A stretch of DNA of 64,000 nt, from NCBI RefSeq assembly GCF_006539725.1, contig NZ_BJNO01000011.1, positions 62,001 to 126,000 of the forward strand, in the 5' to 3' direction. This document shows, piece after piece, positions 35,149-45,420 of the stretch. Each line of letters opens with the position of its first letter. The stretch's first letter is position 1. The notes under the pieces are model-generated. The model did no database searches. It was not told where the DNA came from and was given only the letters and a program-made list of their open reading frames with translations. This DNA is from Klebsiella terrigena. Lineage in GTDB: Bacteria; Pseudomonadota; Gammaproteobacteria; Enterobacterales; Enterobacteriaceae. A program made the position numbers and the translations under genes.

Positions 35149-36966
35149 CTAGCGCATCACCCAGTGCTGGGGGCCAACCTGTTCATAGGTGCGGGCGGGG
35201 GGCTGCCAGGCCTTATCGCGAAACGGCGTCGGCAGCTCGTCGTTACTGCCTTCGCGCAGCAGATGGCGGCGCGCGGGATCGGTCTTCGGAATTGCCGCGA
35301 TCAGCTTTTGCGTATACGGGTGCTGAGGGTGGGTGAAAATCGCCTGACGCGGGCCAATCTCGACGATTTCGCCGAGATACATCACCGCCACCCGGTGGCT
35401 GATGCGCTCGATAACCGCCATGTCGTGCGAGATAAACAGAAAGGCGATCTGCATGGTGCGCTGCAGTTCGATGATTAAGTTGACCACCTGCGCCTTCACC
35501 GATACGTCCAGCGCCGACACCGACTCATCGGCAATAATCACCTTCGGGTTCATCGCCAGCGCCCGGGCGATGCAGATACGCTGACGCTGGCCGCCGGAGA
35601 ACTCGTGCGGATAGCGGTTCAGCACCGACACGCTCATCCCAACCTTTTCAATCAGCTCCTGCGAGCGTGCGAGCGCCTGCTGGCGCGTGGCCAGCCCGTT
35701 TTCCAGCAGCGGCTCAATCAGCGTTTCCTGGATCTTTAGCCGCGGGTTGAGGCTGGCAAAGGGATCCTGAAAAATCATCTGCATATCCTGACGCAGGCGC
35801 TTTTGCTGCGCGCGGTCGGCCTGCAGGACGCTGTAGCCATTGAGCGTCACGTCGCCGGACTGCGCCTGAATCATGCGGATCAGGCTGCGCCCGGTGGTCG
35901 ATTTTCCGCAGCCCGATTCGCCCACCAGCGAGAGCGTCTCTCCCGGCCACAAATCGAAGCTGACGTTCTCCACGGCGTGAATATGGCCGCTTAGCTGATT
36001 GAAAAAACCGCGCTTAACCGGGAAGCGGGTCACCAGATTCTTTACCGACAGCACAGGCGGCTGCGAGCGGTCGGGTAGCGCGGCCTCGGGCGGATAGCGC
36101 CGGGTTTCGCCGGTTTGTAAATCCACCGACGGAAACCGACACGGGGCGCTAACGGCCGCCATTTCACCGGCCGCCGGCACCGAGGCCAGCAGCGCGCGGG
36201 TGTAGGGCTGCCGGGGGGCGGAAAACAGCCCCGGCGTTGGCGCGCACTCCACCGCATCGCCGCGGAACATCACCAGCGTATGATCCGCGGTTTCCGCCAC
36301 CACGCCCATGTCGTGAGTAATAAACAGCACCGCGGTATTATTTTCCGCCTGCAGCGTTTTAATCAGATCGAGAATCTGACCCTGAATCGTCACGTCGAGG
36401 GCGGTGGTGGGCTCGTCGGCAATCAGCAGCTTAGGCCTGAGGGCCAGCGCCATCGCAATCATGGCGCGCTGGCGCATGCCGCCGGAAAACTGATGCGGGT
36501 ACTCGTCATAGCGCTGCGCGGCGTGGGGAATACGGACCTTCTCCAGCAGGGCAATGGCCTGGCGCTTCGCCTCGCGTTTGGATAATCCCTGGTGATGAAT
36601 AAAGACTTCAGCGATTTGATGCCCGATGGTAAAGGCAGGATTGAGGCTGGTCATCGGCTCCTGGAAAATCATCGCCACCTCGGCGCCGCGGATGCGGCGC
36701 ATCTCCTCCTCCGGCAGCGCCAGCAGCGACCTGCCGCCGAGGCTCACGCTGCCCTCCGTGCGGCTATTGCGCGATGACAGCAGGCGCATAATCGCCATCG
36801 CGGTGACACTTTTCCCCGAACCCGATTCGCCGACAATGGCCAGCGTTTCGCCCGGATTAAGGGTAAAGCTGATATTACGCACCACTTTCTGCCAGCTGTC
36901 GCCGCGGCGAAACGAGACCGACAGATTGTCTACACTCAGCACCGGAGAAGGCGTCGGGGTATTCAT
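35149..36966 (-). CDS. Dipeptide/oligopeptide-type ABC transporter, fused double ATPase
   Basis: 605 residues with two complete ABC ATPase halves of the Dpp/Opp (GsiA-like) kind. First half: Walker A GESGSGKS, signature SGGMRQRAM. Second half: [17 protein letters not shown]. Each half has a C-terminal oligopeptide-transporter extension. Coordinates use the ATG at 36966; a TTG at 36969 is possible. It follows the M81 peptidase by 3 bp and powers the permeases encoded at 41356-43138. Confidence 0.92.
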   Translation of the reverse strand: MNTPTPSPVLSVDNLSVSFRRGDSWQKVVRNISFTLNPGETLAIVGESGSGKSVTAMAIMRLLSSRNSRTEGSVSLGGRSLLALPEEEMRRIRGAEVAMIFQEPMTSLNPAFTIGHQIAEVFIHHQGLSKREAKRQAIALLEKVRIPHAAQRYDEYPHQFSGGMRQRAMIAMALALRPKLLIADEPTTALDVTIQGQILDLIKTLQAENNTAVLFITHDMGVVAETADHTLVMFRGDAVECAPTPGLFSAPRQPYTRALLASVPAAGEMAAVSAPCRFPSVDLQTGETRRYPPEAALPDRSQPPVLSVKNLVTRFPVKRGFFNQLSGHIHAVENVSFDLWPGETLSLVGESGCGKSTTGRSLIRMIQAQSGDVTLNGYSVLQADRAQQKRLRQDMQMIFQDPFASLNPRLKIQETLIEPLLENGLATRQQALARSQELIEKVGMSVSVLNRYPHEFSGGQRQRICIARALAMNPKVIIADESVSALDVSVKAQVVNLIIELQRTMQIAFLFISHDMAVIERISHRVAVMYLGEIVEIGPRQAIFTHPQHPYTQKLIAAIPKTDPARRHLLREGSNDELPTPFRDKAWQPPARTYEQVGPQHWVMR

Positions 36967-36969
36967 CAA

Positions 36970-38421
36970 TCAGCACTCCCCGGCAAAAGGGGCTCTGGCG
37001 GAAACGAACGCCCGCGGCGTGAACTCAAGCGTGCCGGTGAACGGCCAGGTCGGGGTGAGCATCCGCCGGCGCGGCACGCGCTCAATATCCTGATCGACCA
37101 CCCCTTCGGAAAGGGCCATCAGGTTGGGGTTGGCCAGCGGCGCCAGCTCCGGCGACAGGTAGCCCGATTTGACCACCAGAATCTGCACCCGGCGCGGATC
37201 TAAGCCGAGCGCGCTAAAATCAGCGAGATCGTGATAGGGGCGACGACGGTCGGCGACCACCACGGTGATGCCGGCGACCTGTAACACGGCCTGGTTAGCG
37301 CTACCGTGCGCGCCCGCGGGCAGAAGATGCTTAACGGTAAAGCGTGCGCTGACGCTTTCGCCAGCCGGGTCGAGCTGCGCGCCAACGGTCAGCTCAAGCT
37401 GTGCGCCAACGCCAGCGCGAAAGGCAGCCTGGGTCGCCGGGGCATCGGCAATGCCGGCGACCAGGGTATTGCTGGCATGCTGGCGCAGAAGCTCGGCCAG
37501 CACGTCGCCGCGATCGCCCACGCCGCCGCCGGTGGGGTTATCGCCGGAGTCCGCCAGAATAACCGGCGCCGTCGGGCTGGCGATGGCCTCCTTCACGCAC
37601 TCCGCCACGCTGCCGGTGCGGCAGCCGAAGGCAAACGCCTCGCGCGCGTCCCAGTAGGACTGCGCCAGCTTCTCCGCCTGCTGTTTCAGCACCTTCAGGT
37701 CGGTGCCGGTAAAAATGGCGGCGGCGGTGGCGCGCGGTTCATCGGCCCAGACGTAGCCCACCATCAGCGAGCTATCGAGCACGCCGGGAAGGCGATCGCT
37801 TGCCGGCAGGGTGGCGTAGAGGCTTTTCGCCGGCTCATCTTCGGTGCTGGTGCGCTCGCCGGGGAGCATCACCGGCACCGGCGCCCAGACCACCCCGGGC
37901 CGTACGCCGGTGGTGATGCTGTTGACCAGCATGGTGACGGAGCGGCGCATGGTCTCTTCAACGTCAATATGCGGCGCGGTACGGTAGGTTGAGTACATAT
38001 CAATGGCGTCAATAATGCGCTGGGTCACGTTGCCGTGCAGATCGTAGCTAACGGCTATCGGGCAGGCGTCGCCGACGCAGGCTCGGGCGGCGGCGATCCA
38101 GTCGCCTTCGGCATCTTCCAGCCCTTCAACGTACATCGCGCCGTGCATCGCCAGATAGAGGCCGTCAACGGGCAGCGCCGCCTGCAGGCGGGTCAGAAAC
38201 TCGGCCTTAAAGCTCTCATAGGCGGCACGCGCGACCGGGCCGCCGGGGATGGCGCGGGCGTGCAGGGTGGGCAGAAAGGTCGCCGGATAGTCCTTGAGAA
38301 ACTGAAAGTAGGGCGCCGCCAGCAGCGCGTCACCTTCGACCGTGCGAAATTCGTCCTCGTGAGTCAGTACGGGATTGAAGGTGCTGCATTCAATGTGTAT
38401 TCCGCCAACGGCAATGCGCAT
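36970..38421 (-). CDS. M81-family (MlrC-like) metallopeptidase
   Basis: 483 residues from ATG 38421 (GAGG 5 nt upstream). Full M81 family layout: N-terminal DUF1485-type metal domain with GGIHIECSTFNP and the LYLAMHGAMYVEGLEDAEGD segment, and the C-terminal half with ADSGDNPTGGGVGDRGDVL. MlrC in Sphingomonas cleaves microcystin fragments; M81 relatives elsewhere are linked to ABC peptide importers. No signal peptide, so it acts on imported substrate. Operon with the ABC ATPase. Confidence 0.88.
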   Translation of the reverse strand: MRIAVGGIHIECSTFNPVLTHEDEFRTVEGDALLAAPYFQFLKDYPATFLPTLHARAIPGGPVARAAYESFKAEFLTRLQAALPVDGLYLAMHGAMYVEGLEDAEGDWIAAARACVGDACPIAVSYDLHGNVTQRIIDAIDMYSTYRTAPHIDVEETMRRSVTMLVNSITTGVRPGVVWAPVPVMLPGERTSTEDEPAKSLYATLPASDRLPGVLDSSLMVGYVWADEPRATAAAIFTGTDLKVLKQQAEKLAQSYWDAREAFAFGCRTGSVAECVKEAIASPTAPVILADSGDNPTGGGVGDRGDVLAELLRQHASNTLVAGIADAPATQAAFRAGVGAQLELTVGAQLDPAGESVSARFTVKHLLPAGAHGSANQAVLQVAGITVVVADRRRPYHDLADFSALGLDPRRVQILVVKSGYLSPELAPLANPNLMALSEGVVDQDIERVPRRRMLTPTWPFTGTLEFTPRAFVSARAPFAGEC

Positions 38422-38431
38422 AGGGACCTCG

Positions 38432-39568
38432 TTAATATTCAGGAAATAAAACGTGAGTAAGGGCCACGCTTGCGGCAGCAAGCGCCCAGCTGTCCTGCTC
38501 GAGCGGCCGGTAGATGAGTGGCGTTTTCCCCGCCATGCCGGGGAGCAGATAGGTTTCGATGGCCTGCTGCATCACGGTATTGAGCAGCCCCTGAAAGCTA
38601 TCGGGCTGATGCGCCAGCATGATCGCCGCCGGATCGTGGGTCTGAATTTGGTGGGAGATAGCCATCCCGAGCGCGTCGCCGGCCTGGTGCAGAATATGGA
38701 TCGCCCCGGAGTGTCCTTTGCGGGCCAGCGCCTCCAGCTCGGCGAGGCTGGTGGCCTCGATGCCCTCCATGCGCGCCTGTTCAAAGATGGCGGTCAGGGA
38801 GGCCACGGTGTCGAGGCAGCCGCGCTTCCCGCAGCGGCAGGGCTTACCCGCCGGCACGATTGTGCAGTGGGCGATTTCCCCGGCGCCGCCGTGGGCGCCG
38901 CGCCAGATGCGCCCGTAAATCACCGCCGCGCTGCCGATGCCGCTGCCGTGGGAGATAGCGACCGCGCTTTGGTACTTGCGCAGATGGCCAAAGGTCTTTT
39001 CGTAGGTCGCCAGGGCGCGGGTATCGTTTTCGATAACCACCGGGATCCCGCCGGTGGCGCGGCTCAGCAGCTCTGCCAGCGGAACCTGATGCCAGCCCAT
39101 CAGCGCGGACTGTACGCAAACCGACTGCGCGGCGTCAACGAAGGCGGAGAGCGCAAAGCCGATGCCGGCCAGGCGCTGGCGGTTAACGGCCGCGCTGCTG
39201 AGCAGGTCGGCAATTTCCGCCGCCAGCTGCTGGATAAGCGCCGGGATCTCGACCTCGGGAGTGAGATGGCGCTCGACCATCTTTTCGCCGATGCCGTTCA
39301 TCAGCACCACCACCAGCTGATGGTCGATCAGGGAGATGCCGATCGCACAGGCGGCATCAGGGGAAAGTGACAGGGTAACCGAAGGCCGCCCCTGGCCGCT
39401 GGAGGCGGCCATCGCGCTCTCCTGCAGGACGCCTGCGGCCAGCAGCTCTTTGACCAGCGCGCCGATGGCCGGCTTGCTCATGCCGGTCAGGCGGGCGAGG
39501 TCGGCCCGGCTGGCCCCCTCTTCGCTGCAGACCAGATGAACCAGTTGTTGTTGGAGTTTGTTCAGCAT
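38432..39568 (-). CDS. ROK-family transcriptional repressor
   Basis: 378 residues from ATG 39568. Winged-HTH N-terminus (LARLTGMSKPAIGALVKEL) followed by a ROK domain with the zinc motif PCRCGKRGCLD, as in NagC/Mlc and xylose regulators. It ends 10 bp before the peptidase start, in the same direction, and divergent to the solute-binding gene, so it is the likely repressor of both arms. The ligand is probably a sugar or sugar phosphate. Confidence 0.87.
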   Translation of the reverse strand: MLNKLQQQLVHLVCSEEGASRADLARLTGMSKPAIGALVKELLAAGVLQESAMAASSGQGRPSVTLSLSPDAACAIGISLIDHQLVVVLMNGIGEKMVERHLTPEVEIPALIQQLAAEIADLLSSAAVNRQRLAGIGFALSAFVDAAQSVCVQSALMGWHQVPLAELLSRATGGIPVVIENDTRALATYEKTFGHLRKYQSAVAISHGSGIGSAAVIYGRIWRGAHGGAGEIAHCTIVPAGKPCRCGKRGCLDTVASLTAIFEQARMEGIEATSLAELEALARKGHSGAIHILHQAGDALGMAISHQIQTHDPAAIMLAHQPDSFQGLLNTVMQQAIETYLLPGMAGKTPLIYRPLEQDSWALAAASVALTHVLFPEY

Positions 39569-39798
39569 AGTGCCCCGACCCTTCGCTTTTTTCTGAACAT
39601 AATTGCGCCCTGCTGATTTAGCAATCAGTTTCTTCACAAAAATAACTAACTGATCGCATATAAGTTAAATTTATTACCTAATTAAGCGCTAATGGTGGCT
39701 AATATCACATTTAAAGAATTTTGTTATGTGTAAAAACAAAACTTAATAGCAACATAATGACCACAACTGGCGAAATAACATACGGGCAGGGGTACGCG

Positions 39799-41331
39799 AT
39801 GAAGGTATTGATGAGCAAATATCGACTTGCCGTTCTGGCAGGCGTTCTGGCGGTAGGCAATATCACGGCGCTGCAGGCGGCGACGCTGAATGTGATGCAA
39901 AATGAAGCGCCGCGCAGCATGGATCCCGGCGACCAGACGGCGACCTTCACCGACACGGTCCTCAAGCCGATGTATGAAGGGCTGGTCGATCTCTCCCCCG
40001 ATTACAAAATCGCCCCCGCGCTGGCCACGGCCTGGCAGGTGAGCGAGGACGGCAAGGTCTGGACCTTCACGCTGCGCAAGAACGTCACCTTCCATGACGG
40101 TACGCCGTTTAACGCCGACGCGGTGGTGGCGAACATCCAGCGCCATATCGATCCCAAAGGCAGCCTGGCCGCCAGCTCGAGGATGCGCAACGTGATTGCG
40201 TCGGTGAAGAAAATTGACGACGGCAGCGTCGAAATTACGCTGAAAAAAGTCTACCCCTCGTTCCTCAATTTACTTACCGGCGGTGCGGCGAAAATGGTCA
40301 GTCCGGCGGCGGACAAAGCCGGCACCATTGGCCGCAAAGCGGACGGCACCGGCCCCTATATGCTGCAGGAATATAAAACCGGGGAGTATGTTTTAGAGAA
40401 AAAGAACCCGCATTACTGGGGAGAAAACGGCGGCCCGGAGCAAATCAAATGGACCTGGAGCTCGGAGCCTTCGGTGATGAATATGGCGCTGCTCTCCGGC
40501 CAGGTTGACGTGATTAACCCGGTGCCGCCGCAGTTCGGTATGCAGCTGAAAAGCAATCCGCAGGTGAAGCTGGAGCAGGGCGAGGGCGCGTCGGTATTCT
40601 GGGTGGCGCTCAACGTTGAGCAGAAACCGCTCAACGACGTCCGCGTGCGCCAGGCGCTGAATCTGGCGACGGATAAAGACGCGCTGCTGAAGGCGGTGAT
40701 GTTTGGCTACGCCTCCGCCGCTAACTCGCCGCTGGCGCCGGTGAATGAAGGCTACGATAAGTCGCTCAACGAATACGCTTACAGCATCGACAAAGCCAAA
40801 GCGCTGCTCAAGGATGCCGGCTATCCGCAGGGATTTGACATCAATATCGCCGTACAGGGGCCAGACGCCCGGACCGCGCAAATCCTGCAGGCGATGTGGG
40901 GCAAGGTGGGGGTTAAGCTGAATATTCAGCAGATGGAAAGCGGCGTCTGGAGCAAGGCTGCCTTTGCACCGGCGGCTGAAAAGCTGGCGAACCGCACCGA
41001 TTCCGTGCTTGCCTCCTGGTCCTCCGGCCTCAACGGATCCGATTTACAGCTGCGTCCGCTGTACTACTCCCAGAGCGCCGCGCCGGTTGGCGCCAACCTC
41101 GGCTTCTATAAAAACCCAACTCTCGACGACCTGCTGGACAAAGCGGCGACCACCATGGATGACAAGGCGCGCATCGCCGATTACGTGCAGGCGCAGAAGG
41201 TCATCATGCAGGATGCGCCGCACGTGATGCTCTACTTCCAGGACGATCTCTACGCCACCCGCGCGGATATCAAAGGCGTGCGGATGGAGCCGGGCGGCGA
41301 AATTATCGTTATCAACGCCCAGAAGCCGTAA
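39799..41331 (+). CDS. Periplasmic oligopeptide-type solute-binding protein (SBP family 5)
   Basis: 510 residues from ATG 39799 (CAGGGG 6 nt ahead). Sec signal to about residue 24 (cleavage near LQA-AT), then the family-5 body with FTLRKNVTFHDGTPFNADAV and GTGPYMLQEYK. Resembles GsiB-type proteins. Delivers the imported ligand to the permeases that follow. Ligand unknown. Confidence 0.9.
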   Translation: MKVLMSKYRLAVLAGVLAVGNITALQAATLNVMQNEAPRSMDPGDQTATFTDTVLKPMYEGLVDLSPDYKIAPALATAWQVSEDGKVWTFTLRKNVTFHDGTPFNADAVVANIQRHIDPKGSLAASSRMRNVIASVKKIDDGSVEITLKKVYPSFLNLLTGGAAKMVSPAADKAGTIGRKADGTGPYMLQEYKTGEYVLEKKNPHYWGENGGPEQIKWTWSSEPSVMNMALLSGQVDVINPVPPQFGMQLKSNPQVKLEQGEGASVFWVALNVEQKPLNDVRVRQALNLATDKDALLKAVMFGYASAANSPLAPVNEGYDKSLNEYAYSIDKAKALLKDAGYPQGFDINIAVQGPDARTAQILQAMWGKVGVKLNIQQMESGVWSKAAFAPAAEKLANRTDSVLASWSSGLNGSDLQLRPLYYSQSAAPVGANLGFYKNPTLDDLLDKAATTMDDKARIADYVQAQKVIMQDAPHVMLYFQDDLYATRADIKGVRMEPGGEIIVINAQKP

Positions 41332-41355
41332 AGCAGGGGCCTGACTGGAGTCGTT

Positions 41356-42276
41356 ATGAAAGCCTACGTCATCAAAAAACTGCTTTCCTTGCCGCTTATC
41401 CTGCTCGGCGCATCGCTGATCGTCTTTTTGGCGATCAGGATGCTCCCCGGCGATCCTGCGCGGCTGATGGCCGGCCCGCAGGCGACCCAGGACGACGTGA
41501 GCCGCATGCACTCCCGCCTCGGGCTTGACGATCCGCTGGCGCTGCAGTACGGGCACTTTGTGGTTGGGATGCTCAAAGGCGACTTCGGCATTTCGCTAAA
41601 ATCGGGGCAGCCGGTCTCCGCCGAGCTGGGCGAGCGGGCGCCCTATACCCTCGGCCTCGCGCTGCTGGCGTGGCTGATGGCGGTGGTGCTCGGCATTCCG
41701 ATGGGGATGTGCGCGGCGATTTATCGCAATCATGCCGCCGATCACGCCCTGATGCTGATCGCTATTGCCGGCGCCTCAATCGCCAACTTCTGGCTGGCCC
41801 TGATCGCGATGGACACCTTCTCGGTGAAGCTGGGCTGGCTGCCGCTCCTGGGGGCCGAGGGCTGGAAAAGCTATATTCTGCCCTCGGTGTGCCTCGGTAT
41901 TTTCCCGATGGCGGTGATGTCGCGCATGACCCGCTCGAGCATGGTGGACGTGCTCGGTGAAGACTATATTCGCACCGCCAGGGCCAAAGGGCTGGCGCCG
42001 TTCTACGTCTACTTTAAGCATGCCTTGCGCAATGCCCTCATCCCCATCGTGACCATTATTGCGCTCAACTTTGGCAGCCTGATCGGTGGAGCGGTGGTGA
42101 CGGAGTCGGTATTTAACTGGCCGGGCATCGGGCGCTACCTGGTGGATTCCGTGCGCTATCGCGATTATCCGGTTATTCAGGGCGTGACGATGATAACGGT
42201 CGCCAGCGTGGTGGTGATGAATCTGGTGGGCGAAATGATTATCGCCAGGATCAACCCGAAAATAAGGTTTGATTAA
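41356..42276 (+). CDS. Dpp/Gsi-type ABC permease 1 (DppB/GsiC-like)
   Basis: 306 residues with six membrane segments. It has the typical N-terminal LPLILLGASLIVFLAIRMLPGDPA and the cytoplasmic EAA loop (VLGEDYIRTARAKGLAP). Ordered between the binding protein and permease 2, as in gsiBCD/dppABC operons. Confidence 0.92.
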   Translation: MKAYVIKKLLSLPLILLGASLIVFLAIRMLPGDPARLMAGPQATQDDVSRMHSRLGLDDPLALQYGHFVVGMLKGDFGISLKSGQPVSAELGERAPYTLGLALLAWLMAVVLGIPMGMCAAIYRNHAADHALMLIAIAGASIANFWLALIAMDTFSVKLGWLPLLGAEGWKSYILPSVCLGIFPMAVMSRMTRSSMVDVLGEDYIRTARAKGLAPFYVYFKHALRNALIPIVTIIALNFGSLIGGAVVTESVFNWPGIGRYLVDSVRYRDYPVIQGVTMITVASVVVMNLVGEMIIARINPKIRFD

Positions 42277-42277
42277 T

Positions 42278-43138
42278 ATGTCTGAAATCTCACTCGCCAA
42301 ATCGCGCAATGGCCTGATGAACGGCCTGCGCTGGGGAATAGACCATCCGTCGATCGCCATTGGCGGTTTTATCGTGGCCTTAATTGTTCTCGGCGCGCTC
42401 TTTGCGCCGTGGCTGAGCCACTACGATCCCTATGACCAGGATCTCCTCAATATTCTCTCTGCGCCTTCGGCGGAACACTGGCTGGGCACCGACGACTACG
42501 GGCGCGATATTTTTTCCCGCATCATATACGGCGCGCGGATCTCCCTTATCGAGGTGGTGGTCAGCGTGGCGCTGTCGCTGGCGATGGGGCTGCCGCTGGG
42601 GATTATGGCGGCGCTGTGCGGCAAAAGCGTCGACCACATCATTATGTGGATTATGGATGTAATTTTCGCCTTTCCCGGGATCGTCCTGGCTATTTTGCTG
42701 GTGAGCGTACTGGGGGCGGGGCTGATAAACATGCTGCTGGCGATCGCCATTTTCTCGGTGCCGGTATACGCCCGCCTGAGCCGCAACCTGACGCTGGGTA
42801 TTAAAAATATGGAGTATATGGAAGCGGCGCGCGCGCTGGGGATCGGCTACCGGCGGCAGATTATTCACTATATTCTGCGCAACACGCTGGGGCCGATTAC
42901 CGTGCAGGCCACCCTGACCGGCGGTTCGGTGATTCTGGCTGCCGCCTCGCTGTCGTTTTTGGGCATGGGGGTGCAGCCGCCGATGCCGGAGTGGGGCACG
43001 ATGATGAGCGATGGGCGCAACTTCCTTGGGATCAGCCTTGGGATCTCGCTGTGGCCGGGGCTGGCTATCGTCCTTTCGGTTCTCGGGTTTAATATTCTCG
43101 GCGACGGCCTGCGCGACCTGCTGGACACTCGCCTGTGA
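42278..43138 (+). CDS. Dpp/Gsi-type ABC permease 2 (DppC/GsiD-like)
   Basis: 286 residues from ATG 42278, one base after the previous stop. About six membrane segments, EAA motif MEYMEAARALGIGYRRQII, and the LGTDDYGRDIFSRIIYGARIS signature of the DppC group. The stop codon overlaps the ROK kinase start (GTGA), so kinase translation is coupled to transport. Confidence 0.92.
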   Translation: MSEISLAKSRNGLMNGLRWGIDHPSIAIGGFIVALIVLGALFAPWLSHYDPYDQDLLNILSAPSAEHWLGTDDYGRDIFSRIIYGARISLIEVVVSVALSLAMGLPLGIMAALCGKSVDHIIMWIMDVIFAFPGIVLAILLVSVLGAGLINMLLAIAIFSVPVYARLSRNLTLGIKNMEYMEAARALGIGYRRQIIHYILRNTLGPITVQATLTGGSVILAAASLSFLGMGVQPPMPEWGTMMSDGRNFLGISLGISLWPGLAIVLSVLGFNILGDGLRDLLDTRL

Positions 43139-44091
43139 ACGCGCCGGTGCTCTGTCTCGATATTGGCGGTTCGTTTATCAAAAGCGCCATCTCCGAAACC
43201 GCGGGCGCTATCGACGATATCCGCCAGCGCCCCGTTCCCACCGGCAGCTGGGGCGATTTTTCGGCGGCCGTTGGCGATATCATTGCCGGCTACGGCGACA
43301 GGCTAGCGGCAGAAAGCCCGCTGGCGCTCTCCTGCGCCGGGGTGGTGGATGTCGCTACCGATCGCATTCTCTCCAGCAACGTGCCGCCTTTTCAGGGCGT
43401 CAGCGTGACCCGGACCCTTAGCGCGGAGCTGCGGCGTCCGGCGGTGATGGCCAATGACGCCGACTGCTTTACCCTCGCGGAAGCGAGCGGCGGCGCGGCG
43501 CAGGGGTTCCCGGTGGTGCTGGGGATTATTCTCGGCAGCGGCATCGGCGGCGGCATCGCGATTCATGGCAATATTCTTTACGGTAATCAGGGGATCAGCG
43601 CCGAGTGGGGCCACGCGCCAATCGTGCAGACCGCGCTAAAGGTCGGCGAGCACAGCCTGAGCCTGCCGCGCCTGCCCTGCGGCTGCGGGCAGACTGGGTG
43701 CCTCGACACCTTAGGCGGGGCGAGGGGGATTGAGCGGTTGCATCATATTCTGAGCGGCCAGGCGCTGAGCAGTCGGGAGATTGTTGCCCAGGGTTTGGCG
43801 GGCCGCGAACCCCAGGCACTGACCCTCGCCGCGTGGCTGGAGGTGGTGAGCGAGCCGCTGGCCCATGCGGTCAATATTCTCGGGTCGCACCGAATAGTGG
43901 CCGGCGGGGGCATGGCGAGCGAGGCGGCGCTGATTAGCCGCCTTGACGAGGCCCTGCGGCGTAAGATTTTGCTGAAAACAGCGCGGCCGCTGATCGTTGC
44001 GGGCCGCCACGCGAGCGACGGCGGCCTTATCGGCGCCAGCATTCTCGGACAGCGGCTTTTATCAGCGAATTCAGCACCCTGCTTGTTTTAG
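43135..44091 (+). CDS. ROK-family sugar kinase (NanK-like)
   Basis: 318 residues from a GTG at 43135. ATP-binding motif CLDIGGSFIKSA, catalytic aspartate in VMANDADCFTLAE, zinc motif LPCGCGQTGCLDT, and no DNA-binding domain, so an enzyme and not a repressor. ROK kinases phosphorylate glucose, GlcNAc, ManNAc or similar. Being locked to a peptide-type importer implies that the imported molecule carries a sugar. Confidence 0.85.
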   Translation: MNAPVLCLDIGGSFIKSAISETAGAIDDIRQRPVPTGSWGDFSAAVGDIIAGYGDRLAAESPLALSCAGVVDVATDRILSSNVPPFQGVSVTRTLSAELRRPAVMANDADCFTLAEASGGAAQGFPVVLGIILGSGIGGGIAIHGNILYGNQGISAEWGHAPIVQTALKVGEHSLSLPRLPCGCGQTGCLDTLGGARGIERLHHILSGQALSSREIVAQGLAGREPQALTLAAWLEVVSEPLAHAVNILGSHRIVAGGGMASEAALISRLDEALRRKILLKTARPLIVAGRHASDGGLIGASILGQRLLSANSAPCLF

Positions 44092-44154
44092 CCCTTGCTT
44101 AACGGAGGCGTCAGGCTAGACTACGAAAATTAAGCCTGAGTTGACGGAGGTCTG

Positions 44155-45138
44155 GTGGAGGCGATTAAAGGTGCGGAACTGAATGTACCGGATGCCGTTT
44201 TTGCATGGCAGTTTGACGGACAGGGCGGCGTAAAACCGCTGACGGATAGCGACACTATCGATAAAGAGCATCCCTGCTGGCTGCATCTCAACTACACCCA
44301 CGCCGATAGCGCACAGTGGCTGGCGGAAACGCCGCTGCTGCCGAACAGCGTGCGGGATGCGCTGGCGGGCGAAAGCACCCGGCCGCGGGTGACGCGGGTC
44401 GGCGACGGCACGCTGATTACGCTGCGCTGCATTAACGGCAGCACCGACGAACGGCCGGATCAGCTGGTGGCGATGCGCTTATATATGGACGAGCGTTTAA
44501 TCGTTTCTACTCGCCAGCGGCGGGTGCTGGCGCTGGACGACGTGCTCGGCGACCTGCGCGAAGGTACCGGCCCGGTGGACTGCGGCAGCTGGCTGGTGGA
44601 TATCTGCGACGCGCTGACCGATCATGCCAGCGAATTTATCGAACAGCTGCACGACCGGATAATCGACCTTGAGGATAATCTGCTGGATCAGCAGGTCCCT
44701 CCGCGCGGCTTCCTGGCCCTGCTGCGCAAGCAGCTGATAGTGATGCGCCGCTATATGGCCCCGCAGCGCGATGCCTACTCCCGGCTGGCCAGCGAACGTC
44801 TGCCGTGGATGAATGACGACCAGCGTCGGCGCATGCAGGATATCTCCGATCGCCTCGGCCGCGGCCTGGATGAGATCGATAGCTGCATTGCCCGCACGGC
44901 GATAATGAGCGATGAGATCGCGCAAATTATGCAGGAGGCGATGTCGCGCAGAACCTACACCATGTCGCTGATGGCAATGGTCTTTCTGCCCAGTACCTTT
45001 CTGACCGGCCTGTTTGGCGTCAACCTCGGCGGGATCCCCGGCAATGAGTGGCATCTGGGCTTCTCCATCTTTTGCGTGATGTTAGTTGTTCTGATTGGCG
45101 GTGTTGCGTGGTGGTTACATCGCAGTAAATGGCTGTAA
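44155..45138 (+). CDS. zntB: ZntB, zinc transporter of the CorA family
   Basis: 327 residues; start GTG at 44155 ([18 protein letters not shown]). Long acidic cytoplasmic domain, then two C-terminal membrane helices with the family's GVNLGG motif (in [11 protein letters not shown]) in place of CorA's GMN. Sequence closely follows E. coli ZntB. Zinc transport across the inner membrane; direction debated. Upstream of fnrS as in E. coli. Confidence 0.96.
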   Translation: MEAIKGAELNVPDAVFAWQFDGQGGVKPLTDSDTIDKEHPCWLHLNYTHADSAQWLAETPLLPNSVRDALAGESTRPRVTRVGDGTLITLRCINGSTDERPDQLVAMRLYMDERLIVSTRQRRVLALDDVLGDLREGTGPVDCGSWLVDICDALTDHASEFIEQLHDRIIDLEDNLLDQQVPPRGFLALLRKQLIVMRRYMAPQRDAYSRLASERLPWMNDDQRRRMQDISDRLGRGLDEIDSCIARTAIMSDEIAQIMQEAMSRRTYTMSLMAMVFLPSTFLTGLFGVNLGGIPGNEWHLGFSIFCVMLVVLIGGVAWWLHRSKWL

Positions 45139-45183
45139 ATAATCGCCTTTTATCAGCGTCCGATTGCGAAAAACCGGCAATGT

Positions 45184-45197
45184 TTGAGCGAAATCAA
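45184..45197 (+). promoter_or_regulatory. FNR site of the fnrS promoter
   Basis: TTGAG-CGAA-ATCAA differs by one base from the FNR consensus TTGAT-N4-ATCAA and is centred ~42 bp before the fnrS start, the place of a class-II activator. Confidence 0.88.
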
Positions 45198-45232
45198 TAA
45201 ACCATCTACCCATTCGGGGCAATATCTCTCTC

Positions 45233-45355
45233 GCAGGTGAATGCAACGTCAAGCGATGGGCGTTGCGCTCCATATTGTCTTACTTCCTTTTTTGAATTAC
45301 TGCATAGCACAATTGATTCGTACGATGCCGACTTTATTGAGTCGGCTTTTTTTTT
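45233..45355 (+). ncRNA. fnrS: FnrS, anaerobically induced Hfq-binding sRNA
   Basis: The sequence from GCAGGTGAATGCAACG through ATTGATTCGTACGA matches E. coli FnrS nearly base for base. It ends in a terminator (GCCGAC 45327-45332, GTCGGC 45341-45346, nine Ts). FnrS represses mRNAs such as sodB, maeA and gpmA in anaerobiosis. Same neighbours as in E. coli (zntB, dbpA). Confidence 0.95.
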
Positions 45356-45420
45356 GCTCTCCTGCGGCCAGCTTCTACGCTTAATGGGTGGTACACCCGC
45401 TCATAACCGGGAGAGTCAAA

